This document shows positions 56,501 through 62,170 of a stretch of DNA of 64,000 bases, in pieces. The stretch is from positions 83,933,574 to 83,997,573 of the forward strand of contig NC_087063.1 in assembly GCF_963678635.1 (NCBI RefSeq), read 5' to 3'. A model generated the notes under the pieces. That model made no database searches. It worked only from the letters and a program-made list of their open reading frames with translations, and was not told the origin of the DNA. How positions within the stretch are numbered: the first letter of the stretch is position 1; the number at the start of each line of letters is the position of its first letter. The position numbers and the translations under genes were made by a program. This DNA is from Symsagittifera roscoffensis. Taxonomy: Eukaryota > Xenacoelomorpha > Acoela > Convolutidae.

Positions 56501-59366
56501 TTTTGATTTCAAATATAAAAAAGTTTGAAATAAAATTAAATGTATTATCTGACAAGGTAAGTTATATAATTTACTGGTTTTAACCAATTAAATTAAGTCT
56601 CGATTGCTTCCTGACTCCCCATTTTTTTCCTAACTTCCAACAAAAAATACACGCTTCTCATAGAAGAAGCATAACTGAAGTGAATAAGCTACTAACGGAA
56701 TCAGTATCTCCGGAAATTGACCATGACTAATCAGTGAATAGGTAGTACAAAAATAACGTTTTTTTTTCTCGAAAACACCATAAAAAAAATCTTTTTATTT
56801 TGCTGAACTTATGTAAAAGTCTGAGAAGAAGAGATGAAAAAATGAAAAAATTGACTGACTAACCAGTGTGTATAGAAACAAAAAAGTAGTATCAGACTGA
56901 GTAAAAAAAACGGCTTTTAGTTTCCGATAGAAAAATAACTGAAATTTCCGAACTCTTCAGAAAACACAATAACACAAAAAGCACGAGTTCATCTAACAAT
57001 GTGAGAAGAGATGGATAAATGAGAAAGTTGAGTGACTAACCTGTGAGTAGTAGTATTCTGTGGAGGGAGGGGTCATCGGCCACTTGCTCCCCCTGAGGCT
57101 GGTGGAGGAGGGTGAGGAGGGAGCAGTTGGTGCTGTCTCTACTTGTCTCCACTTTGCAGTCGCAGATGTCACTCACATTGAATGAACTCTCATTCTGGTA
57201 CATCCCACTCAGTCCAATCACTACACAGCAGCGGCACAGCAGAATAAACAACAAATGAGAACTGCGTTCTGCAGATATACTATAAATAATCACTTATGTT
57301 GGACTTTTAAATATTGAAAATAATCACTTATGTTGGATTTTTAAATATTGAAAATAATCAAATGTGTTGGATATTTAAATATTGAAAATAATCAATTGTG
57401 TTGGCTATTAAATATTCAAAATAACCAACTATGGTGCATTTTTAAAAACTGAAAATAATCAATTATGATGCATTTTAAATATTGAGTATAATCAACTATG
57501 CTGGATTTTTAAATATTGAAAATAATCTCTTATGTTGGATTTTTAAATATTGAAAATAATCAAATGTGTTGGATATTTAAATATTGAAAATAACCAACGA
57601 TGGTGCATTTTTAAAAACTGGAAATAATCAGTTATGATGCATTTTTAAATATTGAATATAATCAACTATGCTGGACTTTTAAATATTGAAAATAATCTCT
57701 TATGTTGGATTTCTAAATATTAAAAAAAATCAAATGTGTTGGCTATTAAATATTCAAAATAACCAACTATGGTGCATTTTTAAAAACTGAAAATAATCAA
57801 TTATGATGCATTTTAAATATTGAGTATAATCAACTACGCTGGATATTTAAATATTGAAAATAGTCACTTATGTTGGATATTTAAATATTGAAATTAATCA
57901 ATTATGATGCATTTTTAAATATTGAAAATAATCGGTTTTGATCGACTTTTACATATTGAAAATAATCGATTATGATGCATTTCTAAATATTGAAAATAAT
58001 CGATTAGGTTAGATATTTAAATATTGAAAATAATTAATTATGGTGCATTTTTAAATATTAAAACAATCAATTACAATGCCTTTTTAAGTATTGAAAATAA
58101 TCAATTATGATGCATTTCTAAGTATTGAAAATAATCGATTATGTTGGATATTTAAATATTTAAAATAATTAATTATGGTGCATTTTTAAATATTAAAACA
58201 ATAAATTACAATGCCTTTTTAAGTATTGAAAATAATCAATTATGATGCATTTTAAACATTGAGTATAATCAACTATATTGGATTTTTAAATATTGAAAAT
58301 AATCACTTATGTTGGATTTTTAAATATTGAAAACAATCAATTATGATGCATATTTAAATATTGAAAATAATCGATTATGATCGACTTTTACATATTGAAA
58401 ATAATCGATTATGATACATTTCTAAATATTGAAAATAATTGATTATTTTGGATATTTAAATATTGAAAATAATCAATGATAGTGTATTTTTAAATATTGA
58501 AATAATCAATTACAATGCTTTTTTAAATATTGAAAATAATCGGTTATAAAGCATTTTTAAAAATTGAAAATAATCGACTATGTTGTAGTTTTAAATATTG
58601 AAAATAAACGATTATGATGCATTTTTAAATATTGAAAATAATCGATTATAATTCATTTTTAAATATTGAAAATAATCGATTACAATGCATTTTTAAAAAT
58701 TGAAAATAATCGATTATGATACAATTTTAAATATCGAATTAGCTTAAAATGTTCAAAGAAGGAGCTGCTGATAATGAGTTTGAGAAAGTTTGTGTAGCAC
58801 TTAAAATCCCTTCCCCACAAACAAGATGCTAGAAAATTCTGAGATCCAACTCCTCAAAACGTAAAACCTATCATGGGATATATCAGCTTTAAATCAAGTT
58901 ATTGGACAAACTATAGGCAGACCCTCACAGCCACAATCTAAATCAAGTCCTGAATTCCCATGTCGATCAAGGATAGTATTATCTGGCAGATCTTGCAAGA
59001 ATCTTAGAAGATTCTGGATAAGATAACGCATCTCTTGAAACATACTGCTAGATAACAATCTTTTTCAATATTTTTACAATAAAAGCTCTATCTCGCAAGA
59101 TCTCGCAGAAAATAATCACCCTCTTCCAACCAGAATTATTTTAATTAGCTGAGTTTTTTGATGAAATAATTTTAAAAAAGGGTTGGAATAAGTTGGGTTA
59201 TCTGACTGACTGGAGTATCTATGTGGTCCGGAGAGTGAGAGGATCTCGACTGAGGACACGAGAGTGGAGAGGACTTCGATCACAGAGATGGTCTCATTCA
59301 CAATCACCACGCTCATTAGACAGACGAACACAATGCAGATCACTATAGCAGTGTACAGGTGCATGT
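35409..59366 (-). CDS. PACC1: Proton-activated chloride channel (PACC1/TMEM206-like), last six coding exons
   Basis: Six exons (59366-59211, 57220-57041, 56172-56043, 36655-36511, 36232-36026, 35531-35409) join with phases 1,1,2,0,0 into one open frame of 312 codons plus stop. In the PACC1 family three such subunits form a plasma-membrane and endosomal chloride channel opened by acid. TM1 is TAIVICIVFVCLMSVVIV. The large extracellular part has four N-glycosylation sequons. RILLLTAGPRDWQQRESVVF corresponds to a conserved GPR...RE(L/S)VF segment of vertebrate PACC1, and ITFSWREGQVTKID leads into TM2. In TM2 an Arg (GVERCVAF) aligns by eye with the vertebrate Lys that sets anion selectivity. Vertebrate proteins have about 350 residues, so only a short cytosolic N-terminus should be missing; its exon was not found and may lie beyond 64 kb. 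Exons are far richer in GC than the introns. Confidence 0.8.
36026..36232 (-). CDS. PACC1: PACC1-like exon with TM2
   Basis: 207 nt, 69 codons, between acceptor GATGTAG|GTGTCG and donor CAG|GTACAT. It encodes the end of the extracellular domain (FTQITFSWREGQVTKIDKF, sequon NGS) and the second transmembrane helix (WSLATLMCTVLLGVERCVAF), then basic cytosolic residues. A poly-G run follows in the intron. Confidence 0.85.
36377..36410. mobile_element. MITE end fragment in a PACC1 intron
   Basis: CAGGAGCGGATTTAGG followed by ten G is the left terminus of the hAT-like MITE family seen at 60799 and 35081. No right end is visible. Confidence 0.4.
36511..36655 (-). CDS. PACC1: PACC1-like exon downstream of element 2
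   Basis: 145 nt; completes a split Asn codon and encodes ENVSDHLDESIFNSPSPW... to KSYIKTI. Acceptor TATGAAG|TGAGAA, donor ACCATT|GTTAGC. It is extracellular and contains an NVS sequon. Element 2 ends only about 215 bp upstream of this exon's acceptor. Confidence 0.8.
36869..36872. repeat. Target-site duplication CTAT (element 2), left copy
   Basis: CTAT precedes the LTR terminus at 36873, and the same bases follow the other LTR at 55779-55782. Four bp is usual for Ty3/Gypsy insertions. Confidence 0.85.
36873..37282 (-). repeat. 3' LTR of element 2
   Basis: 410 bp. Read on the minus strand it starts TGGAACCTGATC and ends TAACTCA. One difference from the other LTR was found (GTTATGATC versus GTTATAATC, plus strand). 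It contains a GC...GC inverted repeat (GTGCTGAAATTACAAGTAATTTCAGCAC) at about 37139. Confidence 0.97.
37283..38873 (-). other. 3' region of element 2 between the last ORF and the 3' LTR
   Basis: 1.6 kb. A splice donor CAG|GTAAGTATG lies at 38868-38860, two codons after the stop of the 559-residue ORF. TTCGAATTGCAG, ending at about 37321 on the minus strand, is a candidate acceptor. A less AT-rich stretch at 37330-37790 has an open plus-strand frame (listed separately) and broken minus-strand frames. The sequence GGTGGGTTAGGCC occurs twice (37966 and 38010). No clear polypurine tract; GGATGGG directly before the LTR is the best candidate. Confidence 0.5.
37335..37811 (+). CDS. Antisense ORF near the 3' LTR of element 2 (158 aa)
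   Basis: ATG at 37335, opposite to all other genes of the element. The product starts with a signal-like hydrophobic segment (WYLANILFLLGFLI), followed by Ser/Cys-rich text such as LNPLSCDCGRHIDCSWPFF. The stretch is richer in GC than its flanks. It could be an antisense gene of the element, the mirror of a decayed sense exon, or chance. No domain recognised. Confidence 0.2.
   Translation: MDDGRWYLANILFLLGFLIREVPDSIIVSSQDNDWVFATNSNLISEWLAMSGFSVSLVRTSLCLTLSGNGVEIVRGGDAWLLGSVRILEHRGGHWSSSMKSFSAKSSRTLNPLSCDCGRHIDCSWPFFLECSRVVLSLDVRPWCCILIYVLHNVIYIL
38874..40553 (-). CDS. Element 2 accessory ORF, 559 aa, unknown function
   Basis: ATG at 40553, stop TAA at 38874-38876, no lesion. The frame stays open upstream of the ATG back into the end of env (+1 relative to env). 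The first 150 residues are Ser/Pro/Thr/Asn-rich and probably disordered. From about residue 160 the protein looks folded, beginning with a basic RAYRTFKRKFPNHPFPAKPG. Aromatic and Tyr/Phe-rich stretches follow (TSYYHFTNPLCLPLSNTHID, FQIFSLTFRFLAPHERDLHC), then a helical C-terminus (IKALQLLWPLLQTKNIIRI). There is no signal peptide or membrane span. A consensus splice donor follows the stop. Ty3/Gypsy elements normally have nothing after env, so this is an extra gene; candidate roles (regulator, second structural protein, captured host gene) are only guesses. Confidence 0.7.
   Translation of the reverse strand: MNSDTNSHISVLYSISQLNNPNIETPDEFADSEPSPSNNFHTNPLNFSQPPFQPILPNNPDPTNSTPSYASQVTPTYSSLHSNQSSHSSDTPRISPELDNFITLQQQSYHLDTPTINQISSTIDSSNPPTPTPSSIYTDSLAPSSTTTVSSISTNRAYRTFKRKFPNHPFPAKPGTAREYINHPQHTNTKEFLAITLPSFPQYTLNTPHDTNETRNFVDEYVLMPTLPWTSYYHFTNPLCLPLSNTHIDIERNKDMLYRLTTPLTPRQFTYIGYKKSLKTHTAPRANEYTLEYYDHNIIRTNQDQFLDDDRFANPQITEKFFIKTPYVFTLNIFDRKFDHIISEALTDTQAYESFKERFQIFSLTFRFLAPHERDLHCSHDIMLRTKQTHTYTYYRFIQNHFDLHTPSRQPHHRFQFINSKYTSPFFLNFTYCIKDTNLHGILRNYDPITQMYIFCPITKTFNAEESRPFLIPHEFVQPIEIPILEFIHNTKFNHKLYNLIQNTPYEFAVGTEELTTIKALQLLWPLLQTKNIIRILAKLLTTSDLIHDIFPHGFVPDD
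40678..43298 (-). pseudogene. env: Envelope-like glycoprotein gene of element 2, one frameshift
   Basis: ATG at 43298 with a clear signal peptide (MYILKLLIFLQLLFLVIS). The first frame runs 204 residues to 42684. The second starts in the overlap near 42710 and runs through ATG 42630 to the TGA at 40678, about 870 residues in all. The ectodomain is rich in paired Cys and has sequons (NGNK-type decoys aside, NST and NRS). A central LCELERTQILQSLALAVLK helix precedes a Cys-containing beta-rich part. Near the C-terminus GWPYYILEKLTILYAMFNFI and FLFSLLKGIY form a hydrophobic anchor, with a cytosolic tail of about 130 residues. The tail is Pro/His-rich. It would mediate membrane fusion of particles. 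Affinity to glycoproteins of negative-strand RNA viruses is possible but not shown here; the fusion class is undetermined. Confidence 0.75.
43508..44419 (-). CDS. ATG-less 303-codon ORF between pol and env of element 2
   Basis: Open from the codon after a TAG (44422-44420) to TAA at 43510-43508. It has no ATG near its start, but a possible 3' splice site (TTAACTTTTTCACTAAAAG or ...AATAG) just upstream, so it may be an internal or terminal exon of a spliced transcript. The product is Pro/Ser/Thr/Asn-rich (TPTLLSQRSTSSLSSDYLGS) with SRISFQDNPYTFEERHARL-like and LPYWTTHSFTQGELNLVND stretches. It ends with HNWALNRLQYRPDIHDDIRD. No known domain. Over 300 codons without a stop in DNA this AT-rich is unlikely by chance. 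It may be translated after fusion to a short upstream leader exon. Confidence 0.6.
   Translation of the reverse strand, partial: TKKLSKIATQKSPSQSSPTSSQDNPTTPSTTNNPQTSTRISFQDNPYTFEERHARLSEPLEPVQRQAPLSEPTYNLYPTLPHELSRIRNPSQNQNTVEINRQIIHPRRNRNFLTPRVHFDIPQSPSQNTPENPIGILPETPTLLSQRSTSSLSSDYLGSTPTSEQIRENPFNPPNQASRLPYWTTHSFTQGELNLVNDPIDISTDTTTSSSLPETLSLPSTPSISQISPPPFNLNFPNNLDARYREQSSTNIPLRLDWNTFTAPPPLFGQHLESNRLHNWALNRLQYRPDIHDDIRDHNIQIL
44423..45436 (-). other. Spacer between pol and the ATG-less ORF of element 2
   Basis: About 1 kb, AT-rich, without a plausible ORF on the minus strand. It probably contains intron sequence of spliced env/accessory transcripts. No motif stands out except the candidate acceptor near 44425-44445. 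Confidence 0.4.
45437..48619 (-). CDS. pol: RT C-terminal part, RNase H and integrase of element 2
   Basis: Frame open directly after a TAA at 48622-48620 that cuts the RT; the first ATG is at 48517, 34 codons later. The RT palm motif is TYLDDVFM. RNase H is seen as CDASNFGIGAALLQSHN, MRECTAIIYTLTEYEF and a final LPDTLSR. The integrase has a His-His-Cys-Cys zinc domain (HTQNIKGHSGSEKTY ... CNDCIVCQ) and a catalytic core with Asp in ISFDTKGPI, Asp in TDNGTEF and Glu in GLVEGMNRSLQEYL. Near the C-terminus RKGPYQII is a GPY/F-type motif of Ty3/Gypsy integrases. The 1026-residue ORF ends with a Lys/Asn/Gln-rich tail. Apart from the upstream stop the enzyme domains look complete. Confidence 0.93.
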   Translation of the reverse strand, partial: QSRRLTQFVIGNQQYEFNRLFYGISIGPAAFSAFMSKIFRPLILKKNAITYLDDVFMQSQTKEEMFNVLEQYHQILQNENLKAAPDKSHFFLTKVKFLGHNIERKTITPLKSRIDAIQKLQPPTNKKKIQEFLGMLNFLSKYVYKMQLYLRPFYNILRQQNNFEWNIEHQARFEEIKKLLTEQISNTIPDSNQPFYAMCDASNFGIGAALLQSHNSTNKMNLISANSRLFTQAELRLSTLMRECTAIIYTLTEYEFLILGSKHPTVLFTDHKPIIFLFTQKSNPNHRVYRFQLILMKFPNLHIVWTAGKNLALPDTLSRNTPPELLTRKTTVEIPKNIKFYLAENETSPRLECKYAVKTDVEQSQINNLQHFPLYLDCQNNHYEVDLLGTSTFKPIPYSQWIKNNTQEKRIKQHPPKKDHFPLIEKENLTYKINLSGPQTNDSKYTINQVFDLHDPLDTIPLSKLEIENIFLPPTETITISTLKQYQNLDPVIRQLKSWHKYKTKPIKADSTILGNKTLLRYFRKFNNTTINENTDLLEYKLNESTAPCLPLSMILIAFNISHTQNIKGHSGSEKTYSNFIQNFYFPNAPIWIKVLCNDCIVCQLNKPYPNQKQIAQKQDFKGQSLYFNHRISFDTKGPISHSSEGNSYIMVIVDAFTHYVALNPVPHCNAYYAYTTLYEHWIAKFGLPEILVTDNGTEFINNEIITLCHLYNIKHKPRTSHAPWTNGLVEGMNRSLQEYLRCIINGNDTRYTEWSADVKLFPLAYNSQITTTLGMSPYKMVFNQKPRKPIMFTANSHKNAQGYCQPNKDSICYNLPLHTHDEDHFHHPQILKLASGTHTEWILNRDKKHNEIYQKVTKKLLQRQNINEQINSRFTPASDLKIGTFVLIPNFNTQKGISKKLQPLRKGPYQIIAKPTDVTYKITVSDKKEIVQHRNNLLPYYPKEYALRELTQLYSFTGLKVIQNNPHTDNITKEQNDIHLGNQNTKSNTTKNNTKNLDQNTSQKERKNRKMTEQIIPQKQIDKSEHRESSRLRNQPRKNYKVFIPQSKILKKVEFQKQP
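48620..51573 (-). CDS. gag-pol: Nucleocapsid, protease and RT N-terminal part of element 2
   Basis: The frame continues gag after a frameshift at about 51571-51585; first ATG at 51478. A capsid C-terminal helix region comes first, then a CCHC zinc knuckle (CNYCRRYGHSISEC). About 200 residues of Asn/Arg/Ser/Tyr-rich low-complexity sequence follow (for example NRNRNYSNNRNRTYSNNRN). The retropepsin is at FLIDSGAESNIINIP. RT fingers and the first catalytic Asp are seen in LKIVLDARYLNSLID and TTADMNSAYNQMPLD. It then meets TAA at 48622-48620, and the same frame continues into the rest of RT. The zinc knuckle lies in the same frame as pol, so Gag-Pol is one long frame in the parental element. Confidence 0.9.
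51574..53679 (-). pseudogene. gag: gag of element 2 (one TGA, one frameshift)
   Basis: ATG at 53679. 641 residues to a TGA at 51756-51754, then the same frame continues into a typical Retrotrans_gag core (FLDGAAQKWFSVLPIEIKSN) until a frameshift at about 51571-51585. The N-terminal half is a folded helical region of about 250 residues. The middle is Gln/Asn/Pro-rich (IQQPIQQQNPINKSFQPIQQ), and FTGTDPEHSVEDYLNAVTAN is the entry to the capsid-like domain. Unusually long for a Ty3/Gypsy Gag. Confidence 0.85.
53654..54121 (-). CDS. Small basic ORF upstream of and overlapping gag (155 aa)
   Basis: ATG at 54121, stop at 53654-53656, overlapping the start of gag by 26 nt in another frame. The product is strongly basic in its middle (IRTKRQTLKRKIITKQRQIT and KRGKRRIKKQYKHKP), with an acidic Ser segment between (DQLYFSDSETTSNSS). 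An Arg-rich small protein before gag could bind RNA, or the ORF may serve in translation control of gag. No homologue recognised. The frame is undamaged, unlike gag itself. Confidence 0.5.
   Translation of the reverse strand: MSFKNLGNKQTIVLHNCEINNKKYDLVITPHTQTVGYIRTKRQTLKRKIITKQRQITRKRFSKNRNAFSESETNSLDELYKLKESIDKNCPIHDQLYFSDSETTSNSSKRGKRRIKKQYKHKPVHLYNWNQPIRHINNYILTVIERKNELNAHPR
54122..55368 (-). other. Leader of element 2
   Basis: 1.25 kb between primer-binding site and first ORF. A direct repeat with GATCCAAGGATA(G/A)GCCTTGATGATC lies at about 54639 and 54699, and a looser repeat with TTCAGGGTTGG(G/A)GA at about 54222 and 54340. A minus-strand 77-codon ORF (55281-55048) is not convincing. 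Confidence 0.55.
55349..55366 (-). promoter_or_regulatory. Candidate primer-binding site of element 2
   Basis: Two bases after the 5' LTR end the minus strand reads TGGTGCGACCATAAGTCT. TGG at this position fits pairing with the CCA end of a tRNA primer. The tRNA was not identified. Confidence 0.6.
55369..55778 (-). repeat. 5' LTR of element 2
   Basis: 410 bp, TG...CA on the minus strand, essentially identical to the copy at 36873-37282. Followed on the plus strand by the TSD CTAT at 55779-55782. Confidence 0.97.
56043..56172 (-). CDS. PACC1: PACC1-like exon upstream of element 2
   Basis: 130 nt between acceptor GTTCAG|CTGGTC and donor AACAA|GTGAGT. Encodes GPRDWQQRESVVFECLHSF and TYFVMPQDYQAIQDTVQSN. 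The GPR..(9)..VF segment is one of the clearest matches to vertebrate PACC1. Splicing from here to 36655 must remove element 2. Confidence 0.85.
57041..57220 (-). CDS. PACC1: PACC1-like exon, extracellular domain
   Basis: 180 nt between acceptor TGTGTAG|TGATTG and donor CACAG|GTTAGT. Encodes IGLSGMYQNESSFNVSDICD and DDPSLHRILLLT, with sequons NES, NVS and NCS and several Cys. Confidence 0.85.
57286..58735. repeat. 34-bp minisatellite in a PACC1 intron
   Basis: About 43 imperfect tandem copies of a 34-bp unit of the form AATAATCAATTATGATGCAT + TTTTAAATATTGAA. Two main unit types alternate irregularly, one with TATGTTGGA and one with TATGATGCA. Units with ACAATGCC occur in the middle. The array fills most of the intron between 57221 and 59210. 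Confidence 0.95.
59211..59366 (-). CDS. PACC1: PACC1-like exon with TM1
   Basis: 156 nt between acceptor GCCGCAG|ACATGC and donor CTCCA|GTCAGT. Encodes TM1 (LYTAIVICIVFVCLMSVVIV) and the start of the extracellular domain, ending GPHRYS. It starts inside a codon, so at least one further coding exon exists upstream. Confidence 0.8.
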
Positions 59367-60790
59367 CTGCGGCAATCAATTGTTATTCTGCTCTTTGAAA
59401 CTATTCTTTTGATCCTTCTTCTGTGTTATCCTTGTTCTAGATCGCTTGTATGAGTTTGACAATCCAACCAAAGAGCCAAAATCGCCCCTTTTAGTTTTGG
59501 TTTGATAATCGAGTTCCTGGTAATGAACAGCGTGTTGAATGGAATGACAGGAACAGAACTCAAGTCAGATGTTGTCCATGTAAATAATTCGATTGTCTGA
59601 GTCGAATCAAATGTCTGAGATAAGTTTGATATAAATCACTTTTTGCGCAAAAAAACACAGAATCGCCGCGACTTTTCAATATTTCAGTTTTTTTTGTTAG
59701 AACTCTCAAAACACTTTGATTTTCTACCAAGCAAAGCGTCCACAGATTTCTCTGTATCAAAATTTTATGCGGTTGATCCAGGTTTTAGAGACCTAATTTT
59801 TGATACTTCAACATACGGCAAGAACAGAAAATTACCAGCGAATTTGAAGCAACAACAACTAATCAAAAAAGAATGTATAATTCAAACGCTCAACAGTTCA
59901 TTTATGATCAAAAACACCTGCTCAATTTAAATAATTCACCTCAAACTTCGGCGCAGCTTCGCGTAAAGTGCTATTGAAATTAGTGAATAATTGATAAAAA
60001 CCCATTAAAAACTGAGCAGCGAAAACGGAGGAAAGGAAAATACGAAATCTCATGAAACAAAATCAAATACCATTTGGATTTTTCAAATATGAATTACGCT
60101 ATCATATCATAAATTCTTTGCCATAAAAAAGTAAATTATTCATTTTATGCTAATTCCTTAAATCATCGTTAAAAATGAAAAAAAAAAATTCTTATTTTAA
60201 GTGTGAAACAGTTTCCTAGTTTTTGTTCATTTAATCACAAATATTGCAAACTTTTGCCAAAACAAATGCGTTTTAACTACTTCAAAAAATTCTTTTGCGA
60301 AAAGTTTAAAAATAAAGTTTCTGCGGGAAAAAAAAGAGTTTTTAAATAATAGTTTTTTGAAAAGTCATAATTTTTTTGTTCTGCCAACGAAATCTAGAAA
60401 AAATTTTGTTCCAGTTTTTCTTTCTCGCAAAACTAGGAACAAAAAAGAAATTTGTTTTTTTTTTCTCACATTTCTTTAGTCTCGGTAGACTCCGATATTA
60501 AAAATTAGTTCTAAGAGTTACTAATCGCGTTAAATACTAGTGATGAAAGTTAAATCGTTTTTAGAGAGGGTATTGGAATGTTGTCTTGTAAATAAACAGC
60601 CTCGTCTTCTTTCTCTTCGTTAACATATTATCTGTAAGTAGCAAAATACTATATTAACTAATTATTTTCGAAATAACAAGCAAACATACCAAATTATTAT
60701 TTATTGATTCCGTACGTTTATTTTTTCTCAGTTCTGATTGGTTGACATACTATTGGATTAGTTACTGACGAGTATGAGTAAGCGGTTGTC
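59367..60790. other. AT-rich DNA, presumed upstream intron of the PACC1-like gene
   Basis: No exon for the missing N-terminus could be recognised, and no other gene is visible. Confidence 0.3.
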
Positions 60791-60798
60791 AATTTAGC

Positions 60799-61209
60799 CA
60801 GGGGCGGATCTAGGATTTTCTCGAGGGGGGGCGGCGGATTTTCAAAAAATTTTGACGACCTTTTTTTCTTATAGGTCGACCAAATTGATTTTAAGAGCTC
60901 TCCTAAAGCAGTAAAAAGACGCTGTTCTGGCCAAATTTTCTGCGCCGCAGACGAGTTTTTGAAAAAACACGTCAAAAAAGCCGTTTTTGGGCACTTTTTG
61001 GAAAATTTTGACAAAAAAAATGCGCTCTTTTGGCGCGCGATCCCCATCAAAGCTAGTATATATTGGCGCCCAAGGCACCTTTAGAAAAATTTTAGGGTCA
61101 GTCGGCCAAAAATGGATTTCCTAAAAAGTAACAAAGGGGGACCCTTTGGGTTGGCAGGGGATCGAATCCCTGAGGGGAAGAGGGCGTCCCTCCCCTAAAT
61201 CCGCCCCTG
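60799..61209. mobile_element. hAT-like MITE, 411 bp
   Basis: Terminal inverted repeats CAGGGGCGGATCTAGG and CCTAAATCCGCCCCTG. Flanking 8-bp target duplications AATTTAGC (60791-60798) and ATTTTAGC (61210-61217) differ at one base. The 8-bp TSD and CAGGGGCGG ends are those of hAT-type non-autonomous elements. The inside has no transposase; it is GC-richer than the flanks. Confidence 0.85.
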
Positions 61210-61689
61210 ATTTTAGCACTACCAATAGTGTTCAACTATCAAACTGGAGAAAAGTGTACAAAGGGTTTTAAAGTTCAGTAGAATGCAAATTTTTTGATTT
61301 GTAGACTATTTTAAAAAATTGTTACTTAGTATGATATTCACACAATATCGACAAAGCATGACGGATTTCTACTATCTTGCAGAACGATCGGTTATCTATT
61401 AGTTTGACTTTCCTTGCGCTATATCTTTGCTAAAATAAAGTCTTTCAAGCATTCGCTGAAAAACAACCTTACAAATCCTGGAAGTGTTTTTTGCTGTAAA
61501 CATTTTCATTTTTAAAACATTTTCCGCCAAGGCCGAAATTTTTTCAATTTGTGTTTGGATTATTTTTTAACAATTGCAGAGCAACCGAGAACTCTAGTTG
61601 TTCCGACCATTGAAAATGGAGAGGAACTTTGTATTCGGGTGCGTTTTAGTTTTTTTATTTTTGTTTTCCCGGCAAAATCAGGTACTACA

Positions 61690-62170
61690 AATAGTCACTG
61701 GACTGTGTCGAGTGATATATCAAATTAAGGCCCGATCTAGTTCAGTCGTGATTCGAACCATATTCCCAGTGTAGAGAAAAATCGGTTTGAAATTTTTGAT
61801 TTTTAGTCTTATTTCGAGCGAATAGGGCGAGTGAGCAGGCTTACAACAGCTAAAGTATGCCTAATCTAAGACCTTAAAACTTTATTTTAAGCATGTAAAA
61901 CATGTTTTTGGAGTTTTTCAGCTTCTTTTTGGAAATAAAAACTTCAAAAAAGTCAAAGTTTTCAAAGAGTCATTTTTTTAACAAATTTTTGTCCAATTTG
62001 CAAATTACGATAACTGTCTTATATGTCTAAATTATATTTCTACATAAGATTTTTTTATCATATCAAGCAGAAAAAAGTACACTAAATTGGAAATAACTTT
62101 CTAAACCTTAATTTTCTAAAGACCATGGTCGGAACATTCTGTGCTACTTGCACAGTAACCTTCTATCCTT
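61690..62170. repeat. Second copy of the dispersed repeat seen at 570-1175
   Basis: It contains GAGAAAAATCGGTTTGAAAT, GAGTGAGCAGGCTT and GGTCGGAACATTCTGTGCTA in the same order as the left copy. Similarity is patchy, so the copies are old. Confidence 0.6.

Noticed and set aside
57286..58735. Regular repeats considered as a CRISPR array
   Set aside because: Repeats are directly tandem with no unique spacers, in an intron of an animal gene.
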